A stretch of DNA of 13,881 nucleotides from an uncultured Flavihumibacter sp. (GTDB lineage: Bacteria; Bacteroidota; Bacteroidia; Chitinophagales; Chitinophagaceae). The notes under the pieces were generated by a model, which was not told the DNA's origin, searched no databases, and saw only the letters and a program-made list of their open reading frames with translations. The first letter of the stretch is position 1. Each line of letters starts with the position of its first letter. Location: positions 1 through 13,881 of the forward strand of contig CAMLRX010000132.1 of NCBI GenBank assembly GCA_946482545.1. Reading direction: 5' to 3'. Shown piece after piece: positions 1-6,164 of this stretch. A program made the position numbers and the translations under genes.

Positions 1-249
1 CCGCCAGGAATGACGGGGTTTTCAACCAAAACTAACTGCTGAGAATGATGTTTATTGTCACATGAGAATACAACAAAGGTAGTCGTACCATTCCGCCCCT
101 GAAATACCACTTTGTGGTAAATATTATTGCAGGAATGTTATCAGGCCACATATATATGTGGGTTACAGGATTACTTCAGTTTAATACTATACATCTTCAT
201 GTGGCATAGCGCTGAACGGTTCATTTTAATTTTATGGAAAATCATTCCT
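1..249. other. Upstream intergenic segment
   Basis: I see no credible gene here. The first 18 bases (CCGCCAGGAATGACGGGG) resemble the end of the dispersed intergenic repeats found in many bacterial genomes, but the window edge cuts off whatever lies before. A possible Bacteroidota-type promoter for the downstream lipoprotein gene is TGTG at 200-203, a 23-nt spacer, and TAATTTTA at 227-234. It would give a leader of about 10 nt before the ATG at 250. This match is weak, because AT-rich DNA produces such a -7 element often. Confidence 0.3.
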
Positions 250-1059
250 ATGTTCGAGCTGCGTAAAATCACGTTCGTAGTTTTACTGGTGTGTTCCGCT
301 TTCATTTCCTGCCGGAAGCATGATGTGCCTTCCAACCAGGAAAAACCAATTTCTTTACTCCGAAGAATGGAATGGAATATTGGGTTAGTCGCCCAGTATG
401 CATACAATCCAGACAGTACGCTGAAGGAGATCGCTTTTGCACAGGGAACAACACCATCTTTGCACCAATATAAGCACGCTAACGGGCAGGTAACTGAAGT
501 ACATATCGGCCACTCTTATTATACCAATAAGTTCTATTACACAGGAGATTTGCTCACTTCAATTGTGAGTGCGTCCATTCATCCCACACTACCTGACACT
601 TATAAGCTTGAATATGAATACGACAACGGGAAAAGGCTTTCGAGGCTGTTGTACTATGATCTTAATGAAGCTGGTCAGACGCTATTGGCTACATCTACCT
701 ATGAATACAATAAGGAGGATCTTCCGGTAAAAATCACTACGCAAGCCGGACTTGCCCGTTTTATTCACTATGTTGATGCATACTCCGATAAACACAGGTT
801 CAATCCCTGGATTTTTGTAGCCATCGGATTAGGTGAATACTATGCCCTGTACAACTATCCGGTTCTGCGCCAGGCACAGCGCCTTCCTGCCATTATACGT
901 ACCACAAGGATTAATCCTGGACAACCGGAGGTGCTGGAGAAGACCGTTACCAATACTTACTTCATCAACAACCTCCGGCTCGATTCAGTGAAAAGTTCAG
1001 TAGTGTACGATACTGAGCCGCAATACAACTCTTCCTTTTCCTACAAACTCCTTTACTGA
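250..1059 (+). CDS. Hypothetical lipoprotein with YD/RHS-like beta repeats
   Basis: This encodes 269 residues. The first 21 form a lipoprotein signal: Arg5-Lys6, a hydrophobic stretch (ITFVVLLVC), then a lipobox FISC with the lipidated Cys at 21. That places the mature protein in a membrane, probably facing the periplasm or cell surface. The reading frame stays open back to a TTG at 127, but I chose the ATG at 250 because it puts the signal peptide exactly at the N-terminus. The mature part is rich in Tyr and Asn and contains spaced motifs such as LEYEYDNGKRL and STYEYNKEDLPVKIT. These resemble the short beta-hairpin units of YD/RHS and DUF4595-like proteins of Bacteroidota. No catalytic motif is visible, so the function is unknown. 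It ends tail to tail with the next gene, with one base between the stops. Confidence 0.8.
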   Translation: MFELRKITFVVLLVCSAFISCRKHDVPSNQEKPISLLRRMEWNIGLVAQYAYNPDSTLKEIAFAQGTTPSLHQYKHANGQVTEVHIGHSYYTNKFYYTGDLLTSIVSASIHPTLPDTYKLEYEYDNGKRLSRLLYYDLNEAGQTLLATSTYEYNKEDLPVKITTQAGLARFIHYVDAYSDKHRFNPWIFVAIGLGEYYALYNYPVLRQAQRLPAIIRTTRINPGQPEVLEKTVTNTYFINNLRLDSVKSSVVYDTEPQYNSSFSYKLLY

Positions 1060-1060
1060 T

Positions 1061-1231
1061 CTACCTGCTGGCGGCCATTTTGGCCCGGCTCAATACCTGA
1101 CGGATCGCGGATGTATTATCACTGTGCGTGTTTTCTCCGTTCTCCATCCTGGCGGCACAATTGGCTTTATAACGGCGGTACAGATAAATTGAAGTTCCTA
1201 CAACGGCGGCGGCAATACCTGCGGCTTTCAT
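1061..1231 (-). CDS. Small single-pass membrane protein, unknown function
   Basis: This is a 56-residue ORF starting MKAAGIAAAVVGTSIYLYRR. An Ala/Gly/Val-rich stretch (residues 3-18) could span the membrane once and is followed by positive residues (RRYK), which predicts a cytoplasmic C-terminus. The tail is polar and ends with a short helix-like segment (AIRQVLSRAKMAASR). An upstream in-frame ATG at 1249 would add six residues (MQRNNI). I prefer the start at 1231 because AAAGGAA lies about 7 nt before it, one of the few good ribosome-binding sites in the window. No family is recognised. Its reality rests on the membrane segment, the ribosome-binding site and the tight fit against the neighbouring stop codon. 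Confidence 0.6.
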   Translation of the reverse strand: MKAAGIAAAVVGTSIYLYRRYKANCAARMENGENTHSDNTSAIRQVLSRAKMAASR

Positions 1232-1419
1232 GATGTTATTCCTTTGCATGACTTAAATTTTTAGGTGATACAGATATTTTATTTCAAAAAGGCAATTACC
1301 ATACCACCCCGCACGTTCATTTCTCGCATATTTCCCGGATGGGTTAAAATCCTTATTTTTACCGTACGGGCAAAAGATTAGTAGCTGAACGATATCAGAA
1401 GAACAGCCCATGGAGCAAC
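1232..1419. promoter_or_regulatory. Divergent intergenic region before the hybrid kinase
   Basis: This spacer should hold the promoters of the small membrane protein (-) and the kinase (+). For the kinase, TTTC at 1331-1334, a 19-nt spacer and TATTTTTA at 1354-1361 roughly fit the Bacteroidota pattern, but the T-run makes this non-specific. A GGAG at 1412-1415 sits 4 nt before the kinase ATG. No convincing element is seen for the minus-strand gene. Confidence 0.25.
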
Positions 1420-3882
1420 ATGAATAAACCATTACACCCACTCCTCCAATATCAACTGGGTAAACACCTGGACAATGAACTGCTGAAGAACCCCGGCATG
1501 AAGGATTTTATTGCCGCTATCAACCAGGTATACGCCGAACACATCACCGATCAGCAAAGCACGAACAACGCTCCCGAAGGAACCTCATATATTCAGTCAG
1601 AACTAGGGCATTTATCCCTGGTTGCAAGTCTCAACAAGAATGGTGTTGTTTTTACCGACATCAGGGGACGAATCACCTGGTACAACGAAGCATTCTCCAC
1701 ACTTACCGGCTACGTAGGCGAGGAGATCATCGGAAAAACGCCCGTAGAATTGTTGAGAGGTCCCGAAACCGATATGGATGCGCTGAGAAGGATGCTGGAT
1801 CTTTTCTACAGCGGGAAAGCATTTGAACCGGAATTGCTTTGCTACAGGAAAGACGGCACCACGTTCTGGGCAAGGTGTTCCGGACAGGCTATTACTGACG
1901 CGAACGGTGCCGCCATCGAATTCTTCGCTATTGTGGAAGACATCACCGCCAGCAAACTCGCCGACGATGTGCTCCGTCTACAGGAAGAGAAATACCGCAA
2001 CATCATCGCCAATATGAACCTGGGACTCATTGAAGTGGATTTGGATGAAAAGGTCCAGTACGTAAACAACAGTTTTTGTGAGATGAGCGGGTATGAAAAA
2101 GAGGAGTTACTGGGAAAAAATCCCTGGATGCTTTTCGCCCGGAACAAAGACCAGGAGCTGATGGAGGTGAAAAATGAACTCCGGAAAAAAGGTATTTCCG
2201 ATGCTTACGAAATTACTGTAAAAGATAAAAAAGGCGCCATCAAATGGTGGCTCATCAGCGCGGCGCCAAGGTACAACGATAAGGGGGAACTGGTGGGCTC
2301 CACCGGCATTCACCTCGATATTACCGATCAGAAATATATGGAAGACGCGCTTGTTTCTTCCTGGGAGCAGGCGGAGGAGTCTTCCCGGGCCAAAGAAAAT
2401 TTCCTGGCCAACATGAGCCACGAAATGCGTACGCCCATGAACGCCATCATGGGTATGGCACTGCAGTTGGAGAAAACCAACCTGACCGATAGCCAGCAAT
2501 TCTACCTGCAGAACATCATCACGGCTTCCGAGAACCTGCTCGTGATCATGAACGATATTCTGGACATCTCCAAGATTGAAGCCGGTCAACTTGTGATTGA
2601 AGCGCTTCCTTTCAGATTGAAGGACGTGGTGAACCAGGTACTCAGGATGCATGAACTGAAAGCTGAGGAAAAAGAAATAGAACTGAAGCAGGAGATGGAT
2701 GAATCCATTGCGCCGGAGCTGATAGGTGATCCTTTCCGTCTTCAGCAGATACTGGTAAACCTGGTAGGGAACGCTATCAAGTTTACAACCGAGGGTGCCG
2801 TTTCTGTAGAATGTACCGTAAGCAGCAATAAAGCTTCCGAACAGGAAATTGTGTTAAAAGTGAAAGATACCGGTTCGGGTATAGATCCGGATTACCTCAC
2901 CCGCATATTCGAAAAGTTCAGCCAGGAAGACCGTTCCATCGCCCGTAAGTTCGGCGGTACCGGCCTTGGCATGAGCATCGTGAAGAACCTCACCGAACTG
3001 CTCGGCGGATCCATCTCCATAGAAAGCGAACAGCAGGTAGGCACCACCGTTATTGTGACGCTTCCTTTTGAGAAAAGTGGCTCAAGGCCTGTATTGTTGC
3101 CCGAAGCACCCGAACATACGGCGGACCTCACCGGTAAAAAGGTTTTACTGGTGGAAGACAATGAAATGAATACGCTGGTGGCGAAAATGCTGCTCCAGCA
3201 ATATGGTATTGAAGTAACAGAAGCCGGAAATGGTATTCAGGCCGTGGAAGCCGTTAAAAACAACAGCTTCGACCTGATCCTTATGGATATCCAGATGCCG
3301 CAGATGGACGGACTCGAAGCTACGCGCATCATCCGCCAGGAACTGAAAAGCACCACACCCATTGTAGCCCTTACGGCACACGCGCTGAAAGGAGAAGCGG
3401 AAAAATGCCTGAATGCGGGCATGAACGATTTTCTCTCCAAGCCATATCGTGAAAATGTTTTACTGGGGATGTTGGAAAAATGGATCGGTGGAAACGCAGT
3501 TCCCGTTGTTGAAGCACAACAGAAACAATCCGGTTTTACAATAGATATTGCCACGCTGGAAACTTACAGCGCCGGCGATCCCGAATTCATGCAAAGTCTC
3601 ATCTCCGTATTCTGCCGGCAAACCCCGATTGCCATGGTGGAAATGCAGCGCGGATTTGAAGAACGGGAATTTGAACTGATGAGCGCCGCGGCCCACCGCA
3701 TAAAGCCCTCACTGGAAATTGTTGGCGCCACAGAAGCCGGAGCCATTGCTTTGGAAATAGAACATTGGGACAAGCACAGCCGGGATGATAAAGCATTACA
3801 ACTGCTGCTCTCCAGATTGTCTATGCTCATCGATGATGCTGTGGCCCAGCTCAGGGACCTTCAGACACAGGCTTCAGATTGA
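1420..3882 (+). CDS. Soluble PAS-PAS hybrid histidine kinase with receiver and HPt
   Basis: This is an 820-residue multi-step phosphorelay kinase. The order is: an N-terminal helical stretch (1-60); PAS 1 (about 65-185, GRITWYNEAFSTLTGY); PAS 2 with PAC (about 190-305); a HisKA domain with phosphoacceptor His334 (FLANMSHEMRTPMNAIMG); and HATPase_c with the N box at Asn451, DTGSG at 483-487 and FGGTGLG at 511-517. A receiver domain follows, with acidic residues Glu579-Asp580, phospho-acceptor Asp623, Thr652 and Lys674. The C-terminal HPt has His759 in AAHRIKP. All key residues are present, so it should be active and can pass phosphate His-Asp-His. There is no signal peptide or membrane segment, so it probably senses an internal signal through PAS. 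No separate response regulator lies nearby, which makes it an orphan. Its stop codon directly abuts the stop of the convergent gene. Confidence 0.95.
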   Translation: MNKPLHPLLQYQLGKHLDNELLKNPGMKDFIAAINQVYAEHITDQQSTNNAPEGTSYIQSELGHLSLVASLNKNGVVFTDIRGRITWYNEAFSTLTGYVGEEIIGKTPVELLRGPETDMDALRRMLDLFYSGKAFEPELLCYRKDGTTFWARCSGQAITDANGAAIEFFAIVEDITASKLADDVLRLQEEKYRNIIANMNLGLIEVDLDEKVQYVNNSFCEMSGYEKEELLGKNPWMLFARNKDQELMEVKNELRKKGISDAYEITVKDKKGAIKWWLISAAPRYNDKGELVGSTGIHLDITDQKYMEDALVSSWEQAEESSRAKENFLANMSHEMRTPMNAIMGMALQLEKTNLTDSQQFYLQNIITASENLLVIMNDILDISKIEAGQLVIEALPFRLKDVVNQVLRMHELKAEEKEIELKQEMDESIAPELIGDPFRLQQILVNLVGNAIKFTTEGAVSVECTVSSNKASEQEIVLKVKDTGSGIDPDYLTRIFEKFSQEDRSIARKFGGTGLGMSIVKNLTELLGGSISIESEQQVGTTVIVTLPFEKSGSRPVLLPEAPEHTADLTGKKVLLVEDNEMNTLVAKMLLQQYGIEVTEAGNGIQAVEAVKNNSFDLILMDIQMPQMDGLEATRIIRQELKSTTPIVALTAHALKGEAEKCLNAGMNDFLSKPYRENVLLGMLEKWIGGNAVPVVEAQQKQSGFTIDIATLETYSAGDPEFMQSLISVFCRQTPIAMVEMQRGFEEREFELMSAAAHRIKPSLEIVGATEAGAIALEIEHWDKHSRDDKALQLLLSRLSMLIDDAVAQLRDLQTQASD

Positions 3883-4236
3883 TTAATTGCAGTTTTCTCT
3901 CCAGGATTTCTGCAGGGAACGGGGCGCCCTTATTTCCCAGGAAGTTTGTACCAACTCTTTTAATTCCGATTCTCCCACCTTTTCGAGGTTGATGAGTAGC
4001 ATGGGATGGTTGTTGTAGTGTGCGGTAATAAAATACACTGTGGGCCTGAGTTTCATCCATCTTTCCCTTTCCGCGGAATACACAGCAAGTGTTTTTCCAT
4101 CTTCCCAGAGCCTGGCGAAAAGTTTGCTGTTCACCTTACAGGCAGGCGTACCGTGGGAACTGGACTCTTCCGTTCCGGGCAGTTCGAGGGCAATATTCAA
4201 TACTTTCCGCCAATAATGAAGCATGTCGATATTCAT
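3883..4236 (-). CDS. MmcQ/YjbR-family protein
   Basis: This encodes 117 residues matching the small MmcQ/YjbR (CyaY-like fold) family in length and pattern. The markers are HGTPACKVNSKLFARLWEDG near residues 28-47, a WMKLRPTVYF stretch, a YNNHPMLLINLEKV segment, and the C-terminal helix LKELVQTSWEIRAPRSL. The family is usually annotated as DNA-binding, on the basis of structural similarity to double-wing DNA-binding proteins. The biochemical role is not established, and nothing here sharpens it. The start at 4236 is the first ATG; the fifth residue is also Met (4224) and could be used instead. The gene converges on the kinase with no base between the stop codons and diverges from the SET gene. 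Confidence 0.88.
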   Translation of the reverse strand: MNIDMLHYWRKVLNIALELPGTEESSSHGTPACKVNSKLFARLWEDGKTLAVYSAERERWMKLRPTVYFITAHYNNHPMLLINLEKVGESELKELVQTSWEIRAPRSLQKSWRENCN

Positions 4237-4260
4237 GGGATGAAGATTGATAAGGTCCCG

Positions 4261-4292
4261 CTAAGGTAATGAAGAATAGATTTCATCCCAAT
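4261..4292 (-). promoter_or_regulatory. Candidate Bacteroidota promoter for the MmcQ/YjbR gene
   Basis: Read on the minus strand: ATTG (4292-4289), a 20-nt spacer, then TACCTTAG (4268-4261). This is 7 of 8 against TAnnTTTG, with the TTG core intact. Transcription would begin near 4256 and give a leader of about 20 nt to the ATG at 4236. It is a pattern match only. Confidence 0.35.
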
Positions 4293-4335
4293 ACCGTTGA
4301 AGATTATGCCACATTTTTCAAAAGAAGAATTAAAT

Positions 4336-4367
4336 GTGTAAAGAATACGTTCAAACCCTTAATTTGC
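4336..4367 (+). promoter_or_regulatory. Candidate Bacteroidota promoter for the SET gene
   Basis: TGTG (4336-4339), a 20-nt spacer, then TTAATTTG (4360-4367) match the TTTG-N19-23-TAnnTTTG pattern at 3 of 4 and 7 of 8 positions. The start would be near 4371, about 15 nt before the ATG at 4386. If real, it excludes the upstream ATG at 4269 as the translation start. Confidence 0.35.
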
Positions 4368-4385
4368 GGCCCAGAAATATTCTGC

Positions 4386-4850
4386 ATGGCATTACTTGAA
4401 AAGAAACTCGTTGTTAAAACCTCTACCATACCCGATTCAGGGATGGGCCTGTTTACAGAAGTAGATATCCCTAAAGGAACACAGATCGTGGAATATAAAG
4501 GGCGCGTCAGTTCCTGGAAAGAAGCCAACCACGATGGTGGCGAAAATGGCTATATCTTTTTCGTGAACCGCAACCACGTGATCGATGCGCGCCGCATGAA
4601 ATCATCACTGGCCCGTTACGCGAACGATGCGCGCGGACTCCGTAAAGTGAAAGGCCTGGTGAACAATGCGGAATACGAACCCATCGGCACAAGGGTATTC
4701 ATCAAAGCGTTGCGCAATATTCCCGCCGGCTCTGAAATTTTTGTGAGCTATGGTAAAGAGTATTGGGAAACTATCCGTGAGAACATTAAGATAGATGCGC
4801 AACAGGCGAAAGATGCCGCCGCTAAGAAAACAGCAAAGAAGAAAAAATAG
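4386..4850 (+). CDS. SET-domain protein-lysine methyltransferase
   Basis: This encodes 154 residues, nearly all one SET domain. Visible marks are SGMGLFTEVDIPKGTQIVEY (18-37), which is the first SET motif with the AdoMet-binding GxG. YIFFVNRNHVIDARR (56-70) follows, then RYAND (77-81) in place of the usual RFxNHSCxPN, and the C-terminal SYGKEYW (121-127) with Tyr122 as the likely catalytic Tyr. The last 14 residues (AKDAAAKKTAKKKK) form a Lys/Ala tail like that of histone H1. It should transfer methyl groups from S-adenosylmethionine to protein lysines; the substrate is unknown. The frame is open from 4269, but the extra 39 residues look non-conserved and precede the normal SET start, so I chose MALLEKK at 4386. 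There are no flanking zinc-binding pre- or post-SET cysteines, as is usual for small bacterial SET proteins. Confidence 0.88.
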   Translation: MALLEKKLVVKTSTIPDSGMGLFTEVDIPKGTQIVEYKGRVSSWKEANHDGGENGYIFFVNRNHVIDARRMKSSLARYANDARGLRKVKGLVNNAEYEPIGTRVFIKALRNIPAGSEIFVSYGKEYWETIRENIKIDAQQAKDAAAKKTAKKKK

Positions 4851-4887
4851 CAGCATCCTCATCCCTTGGATGAGATCACGCTTTTTT
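4842..4887. terminator. Candidate bidirectional terminator between convergent genes
   Basis: A perfect 7-bp hairpin, CTCATCC (4858-4864) with loop CTT and GGATGAG (4868-4874), is flanked by A6 on the left (4842-4847) and T6 on the right (4882-4887). On either strand a U-run therefore follows the hairpin. The runs are 7-10 nt away, further than in a textbook terminator. The hairpin contains the stop codon of the minus-strand oxidoreductase gene (4861-4859). Confidence 0.4.
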
Positions 4888-5914
4888 CCACTGAACTGCG
4901 CAGCGCCATTTCAACGATCTTAATGATACGCACCCCGTCCCCAGCAGGCACGGGGTTTTCTCCTTTACCTGTAATGGCATCGTGCACATCGCTGAAGTAG
5001 CCCATGTAGTTCCCTGGTTCAGAAGTCTGAAGTTCCCTGACCACCGCTCCATTCCTTACAGTATGCAATAAGCCATCGGGTGCAGCGGGTGCAGGGCACC
5101 AGCTTTCAACAGAAGGCACAACGCCTGCCAGCAATTCTTCTTCCTGCCGGTCTGAACGTTGCTGGTGAAACGATCCCAGTGTACCGTTCAGGATGTAAGC
5201 TGGCAGCAGTTCCCTTACCAGCATATTACTTTTTAAACGAACCCTGAGGTTGTTTTTATAGAAAAGCAGCAACTCAAAATAATCGTTCGCGACCACATTT
5301 TCCCGCATCGTACATACATCCGCGAAAACAGCTTCGGGGAAACCGAACAATTGCAGCGACTGGTCTATCAGGTGCGCACCCAGGTCGTGAAGAATTCCCG
5401 CTCCGGGAAGATCGCCTTCCTTATGGGGTTTTCCAGCGGGCACATCACGGAAACGGTTGTACGCTATTTCCACTTCTTTGATGCTACCCAAAACACCTTC
5501 GTCCAATACTTTTTTCACTGCCCTGAAATCGCCATCGTACCGGCGGTTCTGGTAAACACACAAAATCAATCCCAGCTTTTCCGCAAGTGCGGCAAGTTCT
5601 TCTGCTTCATGAAGGTGCACCGTCATGGGCTTTTCCAGTATCACATGTTTTCCTGCCAGCAACGCTGCTTTGGTGTAATCGAAATGCGTTTGCACGGGTG
5701 TATTCACAATAATGAGTTCTATGGCATCATTCGCCAGCATTTCTTCCACAGACCTGTACACTATGGCATTCGGATACCTTTCTCTCGATTCATTTTTCGT
5801 GCGCTCTACCATCCCCGTTAACTCAAATCCCGGATGCGCCTCAATGAAAGGCGCATGAAAAAGTTTGCCACTCATACCATAAGAACAAATGCCCGTGCGT
5901 ATTACGGTTGCCAT
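4859..5914 (-). CDS. Gfo/Idh/MocA-family NAD(P)-dependent oxidoreductase, YdgJ-like
   Basis: This encodes 351 residues. The N-terminal Rossmann fold starts at once (TGICSYGMSGKLFHAPFI, 7-24). The family EKP motif is at 94-96 (HVILEKPMTV), with Lys95 the likely catalytic lysine. YQNRRYDGDF (121-130) and HDLGAHLIDQ (176-185, Asp177/His181) line the substrate site. The C-terminus GNYMGYFSDV...GENPVPA closely parallels E. coli YdgJ as I recall it, including the FHAP and QNRR-type segments, so I call it YdgJ-like. It probably oxidises or reduces a sugar or polyol with NAD(P); the substrate cannot be read from sequence. The frame extends to an ATG at 5965, but the start at 5914 (MATVIRTGIC) puts the Rossmann strand in its normal place. 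It lies downstream of PEP synthase on the same strand, separated by 250 bp, so is probably transcribed separately. Confidence 0.93.
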   Translation of the reverse strand: MATVIRTGICSYGMSGKLFHAPFIEAHPGFELTGMVERTKNESRERYPNAIVYRSVEEMLANDAIELIIVNTPVQTHFDYTKAALLAGKHVILEKPMTVHLHEAEELAALAEKLGLILCVYQNRRYDGDFRAVKKVLDEGVLGSIKEVEIAYNRFRDVPAGKPHKEGDLPGAGILHDLGAHLIDQSLQLFGFPEAVFADVCTMRENVVANDYFELLLFYKNNLRVRLKSNMLVRELLPAYILNGTLGSFHQQRSDRQEEELLAGVVPSVESWCPAPAAPDGLLHTVRNGAVVRELQTSEPGNYMGYFSDVHDAITGKGENPVPAGDGVRIIKIVEMALRSSVEKSVISSKG

Positions 5915-5996
5915 AATCTCAGAAATTTGGGCCATGAAAATACGATAAAGACGCATTATAACCACAACGCGTCCTTACCGTATTTTAACCCACGTA

Positions 5997-6012
5997 GCGT
6001 CGTCGCGTCGTC
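5997..6012. repeat. Tandem 8-bp duplication GCGTCGTC x2
   Basis: GCGTCGTC occurs at 5997-6004 and again directly at 6005-6012, followed by a further GCG (6013-6015). It is G+C rich compared with the AT-rich sequence before it. It may be a slippage product or part of a larger degenerate intergenic repeat. Confidence 0.7.
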
Positions 6013-6074
6013 GCGAGCAACCAATTCCCCAATTCAACCGCTCACCAACCAGTTTATGCTTTGCGTCCTTGCTC

Positions 6075-6121
6075 CTGCGAGGTACGAAGCAGTGCGTTGC
6101 GAGGCCGCAAGGCCGAAGCAA
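6075..6121. repeat. Two tandem REP-like hairpins with a shared core
   Basis: Copy 1 (6075-6092) is CTGC, then GAGGTACGAA, then GCAG. Copy 2 (6097-6121) is TTGC, then GAGG...CGAA, then GCAA, with an inner perfect hairpin GGCC-GCAA-GGCC (6103-6114). Both copies share the frame TGC-GAGG...CGAA-GCA, and the outer pair is C-G in copy 1 but T-A in copy 2, so pairing is kept. The core resembles the GCGAGG-ACGAAGCA-type dispersed intergenic repeats I recall from several bacterial genomes. Possible roles are transcript termination or mRNA end protection for the PEP synthase message, or mobile-repeat remnants. Confidence 0.6.
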
Positions 6122-6164
6122 TTGCGTGAAAAAAAACTACGTGTACAAAGCCGCGGGAAAAAAA

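Larger units (their letters stand above)
5915..6164. other. Repeat-rich spacer between PEP synthase and the oxidoreductase
   Basis: This 250-bp stretch has no supported gene; reading frames crossing it are shadows of its neighbours. It holds a tandem GCGTCGTC duplication (5997-6012), the 8-mer GCGTCCTT twice (5969-5976 and 6063-6070), and two related hairpins (6075-6121). It also ends the PEP synthase transcript and must contain the promoter of the oxidoreductase gene. I could not find a convincing minus-strand TAnnTTTG element. Confidence 0.6.

Noticed and set aside
1..18. REP-like end at the window start
   Set aside because: The similarity to repeat ends is only remembered, and the window cuts off the rest, so no repeat can be defined.
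1253..1441. 62-codon minus-strand ORF over the kinase promoter
   Set aside because: Low-complexity composition with no recognisable pattern. It overlaps the kinase start and sits where two divergent promoters are needed.
2107..2652. 181-codon minus-strand ORF inside the kinase gene
   Set aside because: The plus-strand frame encodes PAS 2 and HisKA without gaps, so the antisense frame is a by-product of codon bias.
5351..5821. 156-codon plus-strand ORF inside the oxidoreductase gene
   Set aside because: It is a shadow of the clearly conserved YdgJ-like protein on the other strand; its translation is rich in His, Cys and Phe with no domain.
5991..6143. CACGTAG (5991-5997) and CTACGTG (6137-6143) as terminal inverted repeats of a MITE
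   Set aside because: A 7-bp match within 150 bp is expected by chance at this scale, and no target-site duplication flanks it.
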